Assembly (NCBI GenBank): GCA_951799445.1 | Contig: OX637293.1 | Span: 22,320,001-22,384,000 of the forward strand | Reading direction: 5' to 3' | Origin: Pseudisothecium myosuroides | Lineage: Eukaryota; Streptophyta; Bryopsida; Hypnales; Lembophyllaceae | Length of the DNA stretch: 64,000 bases | Shown here: positions 1-11,011 of the stretch, piece after piece | Position numbering within the stretch: the stretch's first letter is position 1 | How the letters are laid out: each line of letters opens with the position of its first letter | Position numbers and translations under genes: made by a program | Notes under the pieces: generated by a model | Told to the model about the DNA's origin: nothing | The model's input: the letters and a program-made list of their open reading frames with translations, nothing else | Database searches by the model: none

Positions 1-318
1 CAAACTAGGAAGCAAGGACCAATGAAAGAAAAGGTGACATTTTATGAGTCTACACTAATTTATCAAAGTAAGAGTATTTTAAATTAGAGCTTGTTGAAAT
101 ATTATTGTATTGTAGTATTTATTTGTAAATAAATGGGATTTTGAAGTAACTAATTTTGTTGATATCTTTGTGACACCAACTTTATACCCTTGCTAATAGA
201 ACAAATCAATGTACCTATAATGCAACATATAATGAAAATATTGTAAATGGAACTATAGATTGTAGAAGATCTAGCGTAAAATAGTTCTTAAAGTAAATAA
301 TTTAAAAAAATAAAATAA

Positions 319-335
319 ATAATAATAATAAAATA

Positions 336-371
<36 letters not shown>

Positions 372-372
372 T
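319..372. repeat. AAT microsatellite
   Basis: Imperfect (AAT)n run with interspersed AAAT units. The homologous repeat near 38.2 kb lacks it, so it arose or expanded in this copy. Confidence 0.85.
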
Positions 373-1370
373 TTTTGTATGGTAAAATAGAAAATCCTGA
401 AGAAATATTCAAAAAAAATTGGCATTTTTCAAATTGCATTTTTTGCTAAAGTAATCAATTTGACACAAGAATAGTGAATTTGCTATCACACTAAGATAGA
501 GGGCAATTACAAAATGTGCATTGTACATTGAGACTTACTCAACTCAATTTGCCTAGTGGTAAGCTTCCTTTCTATCTTTGATTTCTTCTCATTTGCAAAA
601 AAATCTAATGTAAAATTGAGCAATCTTTGACAAATAGTGGTTACACTATATCACTATATAAGTTAATTTAATTAATGCAAGACCCCACGTTAATTGAGAT
701 GAATGTTTGGATGTTTAAAAGTACACAAACATTTAAATGAACTTTGGATGACATGTACAATATGTGATATATTATAAAAATAGTGTAGAACCAGTATATT
801 GATTTTATTTAAAATATTTATATATATAGTATATATTTTAAATTTAAACATTTTTCAAATTAATGTAGGTTAGTGTTATTATAATGGAGGGTGAATGCGT
901 AGTAGGATGTACCAACTTTTGTACCCTAATGTACTAAATGGTCAATTTTAAGATTTTCAAAATATCGTGGGTGTATATTGAAAATTAATCTTGGTATAAA
1001 TTAATTTTAGGTGTTCTCCAAATGTCAATATTGTGTTGTCACCATTAAAAATTTCATCAAATGATAATTATGATCTCAAAAAAGTATAAGATTTTAGTAA
1101 AAACATTTCACATTCTACTTGCAAAAGTGTATCCCAAATTTCAAAATAAGATAATTTTTGACAAATTTTGAGCTATTATTTTTTTATTCATTTAAATAAC
1201 TGAAAAGAATCATAGATTTTTTTGAATGTTCTAACTTTAAAATTAAATTTTTATATATTTCTAGTATATTTTAATTGCTTTTTTATTAAAAAAAAATTTG
1301 ATTGAATTTTTTTGGAATGCTTTTAGAAATGAAATTTTAAGAAGAGAATTTTAAGGAATTTTCAAATTAA

Positions 1371-2263
1371 CCCCTAAAGGACCGAGGCCTTTTTTTTGCC
1401 ACTCAAAACTGCCATTTCTATAGCAAAGAGTAAAAAACAAATTTAATTGTTTTTTTTCCACATCTAACCGTAAGATCTTACACCTAACTAGTATAAAAAA
1501 GTATGGAAAAAATTTCAGATATATTTGACCGCACAGATTGCAAGATATTTGCTTTTAAAGTGGAAAAAACAAGTTTTTCAGAACATTGCGGGGCTAGATT
1601 TTTTGACTTTGAACACTTTTAACTTAAAAATTTTGCACTACAAAAATTTTAGCTTAAAATTTTTATAGAAGGAAATTGAGTTGAAAGTCTAGGAAAAAAA
1701 TAAAAATTCAAAAAATCTTAATTTTTATTCTTTAAAAAATTGTTAGGTAGAAATAGGTATAGGATAGAAGAAAAATTTAAATTATTAATATCTTTTATAT
1801 GGAATTGAAATGCACTAATTCCAATGGTGAGATTGTTCTAGCAAGCAAGCTAAACCATGTGGAATTTTTTTTTTGAATAATTGTGAAAATTGCATTCAAA
1901 AATGAATCTTACAAGTTATTTTTCAAGAAGATGCTCTAATTGTCCAAAAAACAAGATTGTCTATAACTTTCTTATAACAAATCCAAATGGAATGAATCAA
2001 AGAATCCCATGTACATAGAAAAAAATATAATCTATGAGAAAAATAAATAAAAAATTTTGAATTTTTTTTTGTTGCCCTTCGTCCCCTATTTTGAGCTTAT
2101 TTGGGCATAACTTTACCAATTGAAAATATATATATATTTTTACAAAGTTAAGCAACTTTTCTATCTTCAAAAAAAATTTCAAAAAATTAGGACAAAATTT
2201 CAGCTTGTAGGTATCTGCCCAAAATCCCATTTGTCTCCCAAAGGGACAACAGTCCTTTAGAAA
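1371..2263. mobile_element. TTAA-family DNA transposon, degraded copy (about 0.9 kb)
   Basis: The left end is TTAA (1,367-1,370) followed by CCCCTAAAGGACC. The right end reads GTCCTTTAG then GAAA then TTAA (2,264-2,267), so the last bases of the terminal inverted repeat have decayed. The interior is similar to 28,943-29,821 and 45,315-46,211. It has no transposase frame and is therefore non-autonomous. Confidence 0.65.
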
Positions 2264-2639
2264 TTAAAGTTAAATATAGACAATTTTTACAAATTTTGGA
2301 TATAAATTGGCCAAACTAATATGAAAATGGGAGACTTGAACTTCAAAATCTTTAAAATAAACCAATTTTGACAAGTTAAAAATTTATTCCGTGGTTGATA
2401 TATAATTGAAGTGTATTTACATTGTTTATTTTATTTTTCATTATAGTAATGTTATTTATTTTTAAATTTGTTTATAAATCTTATTTGTTTTCAACAAATG
2501 TGCATACTATATTCAAAGTATTATGACTAGCTTGTATGAAATCTTTATTCAAGTGTTGCAAAGTGTCACTTTTCATAAATTACTTCTCATTTACAGGCCA
2601 TGTTTCCTCTAGTAATTTGTCATCATGAAAAATGAATTA

Positions 2640-4310
2640 CACTCATGAGTAACAAAATGGTACTTGTGTCACTTTTCCATTGGTTGCTTAACTTTAATAC
2701 AAATTTAGGAATATCGTTAGGCTCAATGCCATTGAGACAACTACTGCAGAAATAGGCTTCAAAACCATGCACATTGCAACAAACACTATTTCCAGGACAA
2801 TATGAAAAATAGTAGCAAATTAAATGTTACAAGAATAACAAATACGCAATAAAATTTTGAAACCCTAGCCCTATGTGAACACTCCTCCTTTTTCAGAAAG
2901 AACATTTATGACATTCACATTCAAGAATAATCATGACCACTACCAATTGATGCCATATGCTGATAGTCTTTGAAGAGAATAACAAAAAATCAAAACTAAA
3001 ACAAAACGGTGAGGGAATCCGCTTAATTATGAAATTGGGTCTAAGCATGCTTGGGGTACCCCATGTTTATTGTCACAACCCCACAGGAAGTGAACATCAT
3101 TTTTTTGGAGATGAATATCTCACCAGGGAATATAATTTACAGAGAGATGTAACATTGAGCCTAAACATTAAACTAAGGTGATTGTAAGGTAGGTACAACT
3201 TCAAAAAATTGTTTCATGAATGTGATATTTTGTTGTCCTGAAATGGAATTCAGGAATGATGTCACATGTGACCGTTTTAATTCAGGAATGTTTAAGTTGT
3301 ATCCAAATATGTTCAAAAGCTATGGAATTCATTACAGTAGTTAGAAAACAGTCGAGGACCTTGAAAAGTGAGCTAAAGTATTCAGTTAAGCCCTGATTTT
3401 TCTTATTCCATGATTGGGAATCAGGAATCGTCAGGATTATGGGGCTGCACACGTCAGGAATGTCAAAAAGACTCTTTTTTTCTATTTTTTTTGCAAATAG
3501 GCCTGTTAGACCTTCTGCACATGCTCATGTCAATCGAGAATAGAAATAATATAAAGTTACATCTCTATATAGTGTACACCAAGAAACTTCATTGCAGTGC
3601 TTGCACGAATATCCAGAGTTAGTATTCCTTGTGCAGTTCCTGAGTAGGTAGCACTTATCTCGAAAAAGTGTTGAAAAGTTGTTGGAAAGGAGTACATCGT
3701 GATTGTCCATTTTGAATCTGACATTGTAAGGTGAGGATGTTGTCTTCTTCATCTTCCTTTTTTTGGTTTTGCCGCCTCCCTTCTCCGCTGATTTGCAATC
3801 TTGTTTTGGTCGTGTTCAGGTTTTTTGTGATCCTTCCCATTTCTTCGGTCTAAAATTTGGTTGTTTCATCTTAGTTGGAATTGGTCTTTGCAGAAGTTGT
3901 TACATGGACGTAAATAGTACTGGCATGTTCAAGTGCGGTACGTTCTTTGTTGACATTTTGAGTTGCACATCCAAATTTCTAAAAGATGTCTTCAATTGTC
4001 TGTTCAGTTTCCTTGGTAGGTGGCATTCATGTTTGGTTTTTGCTACTGATGTTTACATGTTGTAGGCGTCCAAATACTAGAATAACAAGCAGAAGACTCT
4101 TGAACTTTTTTTCTACCATTTACAGAACTTGTACATACCTTTCTTTCATTCAGGAAGTGTCGATCTTCTGGATTACAAATCACCTGAGTTCTTGAAGATA
4201 CTAATCTCTTCAAATTCTCATTAGTATGGCATTTGTTTTGTAGGTACCCTTGCATGCTTACATGTGATACCTAGATCCTGTACAAGGGCTCACATTCGAT
4301 ACTTTGCACT
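2640..4310. other. No gene recognised
   Basis: Short open frames on both strands (for example around 3,763-4,065) show no conserved motif and overlap each other in antisense. The phrase 'caggaatg' recurs at about 3,250-3,460 and again near 13,400, which may mark outer parts of the transposon whose gene starts at 4,314, but I cannot define its ends. Confidence 0.4.
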
Positions 4311-4313
4311 GTC

Positions 4314-5078
4314 ATGGCCAACGCACGGAATAGAAAAGCGATAGGGGAACGTACACGACAGAGGTTGCAAGACGTAATGAGTATCCGCGCTAAAGCCACT
4401 GAGAGGAAAAGAAAATGGAGAGCTGCAGAGAGAGAAAAGATCCAAGCGTTGCATGCGGTAGAGCAATTTGAAGCAAATCACGAAGCACAAGCACTGCAAA
4501 GGATGGCCTCGAAGCGACGAAGCATGCTCGACAGCTTGGCTTTGATTTTGCTGCTAGCACTTCAAGAAAGGGTTTGCTGTACCAATCTATGGTTTTAAAA
4601 AGTTTTTTACAGCAACCTGTTTTGCAACCTGCTCTACCAGAAGTTGTAGCAAAAGAAAAGAAATTCTTGCAGTGTGCTCAGGTTTGTGAGGATTTAAAAG
4701 AGATATGGAATACGTTGAATATGCTAGGGGAAGTGACCACCACCGAGCTAGAAATGCTATAGAAGCTGCAATTGTCAATGATTGCAGCCACATTTCAGCT
4801 TGAGGAATAGCTACATGTTTGGGTATCAATGAAAAAAGTGTGGGAAGGGGATTTCAAAGGAGGCACTTGATAAGTGCTGCACCGGGTGTCATTTGGGCCA
4901 ACTGTGAACGTAGACGACGATTTGATAGTTTGTCTCCAGAAATTACATCGTCAATAGTGCAGTGGTGGACTGAGCAAACAAGAGTAAGCCCCAACCGCAA
5001 GGATGTTGTCGTCAAATGGACTGGAAGAAAGCAATCACAAACACATGCTTGACACCTTCTAGAGGAAAGCCAGGTACT
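4314..5078 (+). pseudogene. DDE-type transposon gene, N-terminal half (broken)
   Basis: The frame starts at ATG 4,314 with a Lys/Arg/Glu-rich helical segment, followed by a helix-turn-helix-like region (GINEKSVGRGFQRRH) and the segment WWTEQTRVSPNRKDVV. That order is what I know from a repetitive plant transposon protein whose second half is at 11,012-13,214 on the same strand. The coding trace needs frame changes near 4,520-4,560 and near 4,750. It also carries in-frame TGA codons at 4,801-4,803 and 5,050-5,052. After 'HLLEESQ' (about 5,078) the homology stops and 5.9 kb of unrelated DNA follows. It cannot encode a working protein. The family assignment comes from motif order only; I am confident that it is a coding relic and less so about the superfamily name. 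Confidence 0.6.
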
Positions 5079-5389
5079 ATATTTTATGCACAAAATTATT
5101 CTTTGCAATTTTTTTGATAGTACAACTGGACTCTTGGCTTGGAGTTCACATTATTCTAGAAGCATTCACTTCCTAGTAATTAATCATAATAACTTCATAA
5201 TTTTTTTTAATAATAATCACTTCATGAGATTTATAAAGAATAAGTTCACTGGCCCTCTATTACTGTCCCATATTGAGTGTGCTTATGTTAGTATTGTTTT
5301 TTGTATTTTGAACTCAGAACTCTATGTCTTTAACCTATAATCAATTCAATAATGATTTTTTAATGTTATTGTTCTTTTGCAAGGGACTT

Positions 5390-5725
5390 CCTGAATTTCA
5401 TTACGCTAAATCTTGATATCTTGAAGTTAGATATCCGTGATCTTCTGTTGGTTACAAAGTCGTTCTTGATTTTTCATTTTGCAAAATATACTGCAAGTCC
5501 TTTGCAAAATTCCTGCCTAGGAAATTGTACAAGTGAATGTTTTCAAATTCCTATGAAGTATTCAAATTCCTTTGTTCTGGGGTCCAGAAAATCTTGCAAC
5601 TAGAAGTCTCAAAAGTCTTGAAGCCAGTACTTGTCAAGGATGTTCCTTCTAAAAGTATTTGTCCCTGACGTTGGTAAACTTGAAGTTTACAAGGAAGTCC
5701 TTGGAATGGTAGATTTCAAGGAAGT
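5390..5725. repeat. Degenerate CAAGGAAGTCCT-type repeats, left block
   Basis: Repeated variants of 'caaggaagtcct' and 'tccttctaaaagta' occur here and again at 10,580-10,800, on the same strand. The unit is irregular (about 20-35 bp) and diverged. Confidence 0.5.
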
Positions 5726-6109
5726 GTGTGGGCGCAAGATTACCCACCCTTGGTAATAGAGCGAACACCGACCAGGTTCTATGCCTTTATCCACTTTTTT
5801 AATATATGGGGGTGTTGTGAGCGCGGTCCACTGTGCCTTCCAAGCAATGGATCTTTTTTGCTAACGTTTCCTAAGGGTCGTGGATGGCAGCGAATAATTA
5901 GTAATGCATGTAGTAACTCACAAGTTAACTGCGATGTTCAGAGTGATGGTGAAATTCTAACTCCCTAACTATCTATCCTATGTCGAGGGTAGACTGGGTA
6001 GTTGGCGTCTTTTTTAACGTCCCTGACTACGTAAAAAAAGGGAACCCCTATGTTCCTTCCATGAACCTCGAAGACTATCGTGGGTCTTTAAGACTCTACC
6101 TAGAAGTTC

Positions 6110-6900
6110 TACTTCTAAAGAATAATTCTAAAGTCCAACTCTTATTCTAATTCTCAACCTCTAATTGAAACTCTAGACTTTTACTCTTTTAACTTGGCTT
6201 TAAGTATTAACTACCGACTTCTATTCTATATTTTGACCTTTGACTCTAGGTTTTTAATCCTAATTTAACTCTGAAATTTATCCTTGGAATTTAACTCTAG
6301 GTTTAACTTTTAACTCTAAGTTTTTACTCCTCTATTCTATCCTAAATTTATCCCTTCTAAATTTAACTCTACGTTTTTGACTTGTAACTCTAAATTTTTA
6401 CTTCTAACTAACTCTAAAATTTTACTTCTACTTCTAACTTTTAACTTCTACTTTTAGCTTTTCACTCCCACTTTTTACTCCCCAATTGACTCTAAAATTT
6501 AACCTTTTAATTTAATCTAAACTTTTGACTTTTGACTTTTGACTTCTACTTCCAAATTTAATCCTATCGTTTTAATCCTAGATTAGCTCTAAATGTTATC
6601 CTCCTAAATTTAATTCCAACTTTTAACTCTAGGGTTTTGACTTCTAATTTGAACTCTATTTTTTAACTCAACAATCTACTTCCTAAGTGGATTCTACTTT
6701 TGACCTCTATTTCCTATTCTATTTTTTACTTCCCAAAGTTAACTCCAAATTTCGACTTTTGAATTTTAACTTCCTTAATTAAAATCTCAATTTAACTCTA
6801 GGTTTTTAACTGTTAATTGATCTTTAATTTTTATCCTAAATTCTCCCTCTAATCTAATCCTAATTTCCGTCCATTGTTTCTTGTGGTTCAATTTTAATTA
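6110..6900. repeat. Pyrimidine-biased low-complexity tract
   Basis: About 800 bp of strand-asymmetric DNA, built from recurring 'taactctaa', 'ttttaactct' and 'cttctaactt' phrases on the + strand. It contains no gene. It looks like a decayed short-motif repeat inside the insertion. Confidence 0.55.
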
Positions 6901-8039
6901 AAATTCCTCCGTTCTACCCCCTATCGCTTAACTTAGCCTAACGCGGTCAGTTTACGGTCAAATCTTAATTATAAGCTGTTTTTGGAAACCTCTATTCCTA
7001 ATCTATCAACTTTTGAATCTAAACTTCTAATCTACACTAATCTCGGATGCTAATCACGCTCTAAGGGCTGATTAGGAAAATAAATGCTAATTAGGGAGAA
7101 ACATCAAAGATTAAATCAAAAACTCACCTCTTCACCACCGGTCTCGGAAATGACTTCGTCCCCGTCCACGTGTACATCCTCACGCTCCATGGTAATCTTT
7201 GGCTTTGTTTTGAATTTTTCCCCAAGCTCACCGCTTATTGAGAAAATATTACAATTTTTGATGATCTAAACTCCCTCTTTCCCTTCCTCCTTTTCTTTTC
7301 TTTCTTGCCCTCTCTTCTACACTAGCACTATTCCACCTAAGCTTTTATGAGTCTTACACTATGGTTTCAAACTACGAGAAGGGTTTAAATGTTCTTCCTA
7401 CCCTCTTACACAATTTGCCTTTGTGTCATCCTAATCCTCCTCCCAACGGTCACCACAAATTCTCAAGATTTCCCTCCCTAAGTCTACCTAGGCTTAGACC
7501 TAGGTTACTATTTATCGTCTCTCTCATTTTTGTTCTCTACTTCATCTCCTTCTTCCTAATCTCCCTCCATTGCTCATGTGTGTATTTGGTTGGTTAGAAT
7601 GGAGGTTTCAAGTGTGCGTGCAAGTGTGACGTGGAGGGTGCAATTATGTGTGTAGGAGTGATGTGAGGTGTTGACTCTCTTCCTTCCCTTCCCTTTGTTC
7701 TTTAGTCACAACTTGGAAGTTTTGGAATTTTTGGCCTTGGATCCCCACTGGGTTTAACTGGTTTTCTAAACTAGATCTATCTCTGATTTCCTAAACTAGA
7801 TCTATCACTGGTTTCCTAAACTAGAGTTATCACTAATTTCCTAACTAGATCTTGATTAGTAGAGAGTTTTTTCAAACAAAAAACCAAAGTTGGGGCCCCA
7901 CAGAGCATCATCCCGTTGTGGTCTGAAAATCAGCCATGATGTACGTGAGTCATGGTCAGTCTACCAAATCGCAAAACCGGCCAAGTTGGGGCGCTGGACA
8001 GGCAATGTACCGGCTTCGGTTACCGTCCCTGTTACCGGC

Positions 8040-8165
8040 TGCCGCTGGGCTCCCCGGTACTGCAGCTGGGCTCCGTTACTGCAGCTGGGCTCCCGTTACT
8101 GCCGCTGGGCTTCGTTACTGCAGCTGGGCTCCCGTTACTGCTGGGCTGGCTGGTCCGCGGCTGGC
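8040..8165. repeat. GC-rich tandem repeat, about 20-bp unit
   Basis: Five or so copies of a GTTACTGCAGCTGGGCTCCC-like unit, ending in two GGCTGGCTGGTCCG copies. Open frames exist in all three + frames (7,890-8,261) only because the repeat lacks stops; they should not be called genes. Confidence 0.7.
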
Positions 8166-8270
8166 TGGTCCGTTGGCACCACAAAATTTTTACTCACCCC
8201 AACGGGTTCCCTCAGGGGAACCCACTTAACCAATAAAAATTGGAGTTTTGGAAAAAATTAGTGTTAGAGT

Positions 8271-8950
8271 CAAGGCTTCGCCGTCTGGGGGTTAGGCCCG
8301 AAGTTGTGAAGCAAGACACTCGGCTTAGCAGCCTACGTATACCAGGGCTAGGTAACTAAACTTGGCCCACCACTTCCTACTTCATGCTAGACTCTAATAT
8401 CTTGGAAGCTAAACTCTGGAGGTTTCCACAAAGGTCTTGGAAACTAGACTTTGGAACTAAACACGGGGGAAGTGCAAAGCTTCGCCGTTAAGTTGGTTTT
8501 AACACCAACTTTAGGACTTCTTTGACACTTCGGGGGTTCAAGGCTTCGCCGTCTACACTTTTAACACATGGTTTAGGACTTCAACTTGTTACTAGTTCAA
8601 AGCTTCGCCAGTTCCAAGGGGGGTCCACACAATGAGAGAGACTTTAGAAGAGGGAAAAAACAACTAAACTTTTAAAGAAAAAAAAAAACACATAGGTTCA
8701 AAGCTTCGCCGTCCCGGAGGGGGGTCCACTCAACAAGGAGAAGATTAGAAGAGGGTTTGGGATAACTTAAGAAAACATGCACAAAGGAGGTTCAAAGCTT
8801 CGCCGTCCCGGAGGGGGGTCCACTCAACAAAGAGAAGGTTAGAAGAGGGTGTAAGACAAAACACAAAGGAAAAAAACACACAAGTTAGACCACGTGGCAA
8901 CACAAAGCTCACACGCTAAAGGCCCCTCAAAGCGGCATCGCCAAGGTACG
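8271..8950. repeat. Tandem array with CAAAGCTTCGCCG core
   Basis: The core CAA(A/G)GCTTCGCCG appears at 8,271, 8,475, 8,539, 8,598, 8,699 and 8,793, with a diverged copy near 8,921. The last clear copies are 101 and 94 bp apart and continue with 'ggggggtccac(t/a)caa' and 'gaagaggg'. The spacing is irregular on the left and becomes regular towards the right. Confidence 0.75.
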
Positions 8951-10579
8951 GTGGGGGGTGACTTTAGGATTAGTGCAAGATACAACAAAAGAAACTCAAA
9001 CTTCACAAGTTAGACCGCAACACGTACAAGAGGGAGAGAGAGGCTCTCCACTTACAACAAGATGCCAACAACTTCACAAAAGAGTACACAAAGCAAGGTA
9101 GAAGGATCCCCAAGGACCTTCAAAGCTTGAAAATAAGCAACAATGGAGCCAAAAGTGCTCCGAAAACACCGTAGAGGTTTTTGGCTTCAAACGCCAAAAT
9201 ATCCAAAATAACTTGGACCCACGGACCCAAAACAAGAATTGGGGGTGTTCTAGAGAGAGAAATGGGGCCCTTATATAGGTTTCCAAGGGCTCACCCCTCC
9301 CTCTAGAGTTCTAAGGTAACCTTATCAACGGGGATTTTCATCCTCATCCTCAAAGATTTTCATCCTACATCCTAAATTTCTACTTCTACCATCTATGCTG
9401 GACCAACATCTTAACTTTTGGAGATTAGCTCCAATCGCCAAACGGATTGCGCCATTGGATCCAGATCGCCGTGTTTAGTCTTAGTTTCCCCTTCTCCCCG
9501 TACCGAGGCCAAAAACCCATCGTAGGCTAATTTAGTTTAAAAACCAAATCGTGGTAAAATCCTAGATCTTGGGGGTCTCCTATTTTGAGAAATGTGAATA
9601 GCCTAGGGTCTCCGGTAGGTGCGAGAGAGTCGGGAAGGACTTTTGGTTGACTTCGTTTCGCTATTGTATGGTCCCGGAATGCCGGTCAACGTGGCGGGGA
9701 CCCTGCCACGTGGTTAATTCCCGAGGAATCTCGCCAGTTCGGGTACTTGCCGCTATCGGAATGTCGTGAAACTTCACGGAACGCATTATTAACATCAAAC
9801 AAGCTAGTCTAATTTTTAGTGAGATTTTATTGTAACCTGGGTAATTTCCATGAAATTCCCGTTGGAGGTTAGGAGGGTTGACCACCCGGAAAAAGGTTCT
9901 TCTACAAGTCGGAAGATGCCGGGATTTTTCACGTGACCTCTCAGGGAGTCGCATGAAAGACGTGCGGGTGTGTTTCCGTACCTGGCACGATTGGTCAATG
10001 GAGACTTAAACTGGACATCTCCTTGAATTAGCGACGGTGCGGGAATCTTCTGCAGGTGGAGGAATCTTGGCGAACCGATTTTGCCGTTGGACTCCTGGCA
10101 TAGGATTTACCCTAGAACACCATCCTTGGGCTGTAGATTCCTCCACGGGCCCGCTCTTGCGTGAGTGGCTCCTACATGCTAACAATCGGGATTTTGGGAA
10201 TTCGTTGATCTAATGGAGAATTCTAAATCTAACTCTAGGACCCGATCTAGTGGCCTCGCTGTGGATCCCTTGGACCGACCTAGCCATGAATCGCCACATT
10301 CATGGTGGGATTTAACCCTTTTGAGGCTGTGTGACTCGAATCCTCCAAATCTAACCTTTTCGTTATTCCTATACTATTTTTAGGCAAGGTTTGGGGGATT
10401 CTAAGTAGAAACACAAATCTAGACCAAATACTATAATGGGTATGACACAACCCTATTTCGGTTCTACACTCTTTTTATGGGTTTTTCTATACTTTTATCA
10501 ACTTTAAATTGCAAATTTCCAAAAAAATAATTCTACGAGTCCCAAGTGACAAATTGGGAGCTCACAAAGTCCTAAAAAT

Positions 10580-10800
10580 GATAAATTTCAAGGAAATCCT
10601 CAACATACCTGCTGTTAAAGGAAGTCCTGAAAGTAGTAGTTCTCAAGGAAGTCTTAAAAATGATAGTTTCAAGGAAATCCTAGAAATACCTATTGCTAAA
10701 GTAAGTCCTTCTAGTATTACTTTGCAACTTGGAAGTCCTACAAATACCTAGTCCTACAGTAGGTCCTTCTAGTATTAGTTTGCAAGGAAGTCCTTTACAA
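10580..10800. repeat. Degenerate CAAGGAAGTCCT-type repeats, right block
   Basis: At least eight variants of a 'caaggaa(g/a)tcct' motif alternate with 'ccttctagtatta' and 'ctacaaatacc'. It is the same motif family as 5,390-5,725. Confidence 0.6.
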
Positions 10801-11011
10801 GAATATCTCCAAGAATTACTTCATATGTGTATATAGTATTGCTGTATAATTATTTAATTCTGATTTCCAAAAAGCACTTCCAATAATTAGGGGGATTAGC
10901 CATCATTCTATCATATATCCACTTCTTGAAATTGTTTCACATGGAATTCAATCACTTGTACATGTCATTTAATTATGTGTTTGTTCAAATTGGCAATTGG
11001 ACTTCTATTCA

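Larger units (their letters stand above)
1..2600. repeat. Dispersed repeat, partial copy related to 37.99-39.3 kb and unit junctions
   Basis: AT-rich DNA without a believable gene. The stretch at about 70-1,100 matches 37,990-39,300 phrase by phrase, for example the shared run around 'gcttgttgaaat' followed by 'attgtattgta'. The part around 2,270-2,580 matches 31,370-31,640, 41,870-42,180 and 47,110-47,410. It therefore looks like one more incomplete copy of the repeat that builds the centre of the window. Short open frames here are not conserved between copies. Confidence 0.6.
5079..11011. other. 5.9-kb insertion (or giant intron) splitting the transposon gene
   Basis: It separates the two halves of the transposon gene. 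Flanks at about 5,390-5,725 and 10,580-10,800 share many copies of a CAAGGAAGTCCT-like motif, as if one repeat array had itself been interrupted. The interior holds a pyrimidine-biased stretch (6,110-6,900), GC-rich short tandem repeats (about 8,040-8,165) and a longer tandem array (8,271-8,950). No gene is credible. A donor-like CAG/GTACTA sits at the left edge, but no obvious AG acceptor lies next to the right edge. I also see no clear terminal repeats or target duplication, so both intron and insertion remain open. Confidence 0.45.

Noticed and set aside
1997..2230. 77-codon minus-strand frame
   Set aside because: It lies inside a TTAA-family element and is not kept in the other copies.
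7890..8261. Overlapping open frames in all + frames rich in Leu, Gly and Ala
   Set aside because: They arise from a 20-bp GC-rich repeat without stops.
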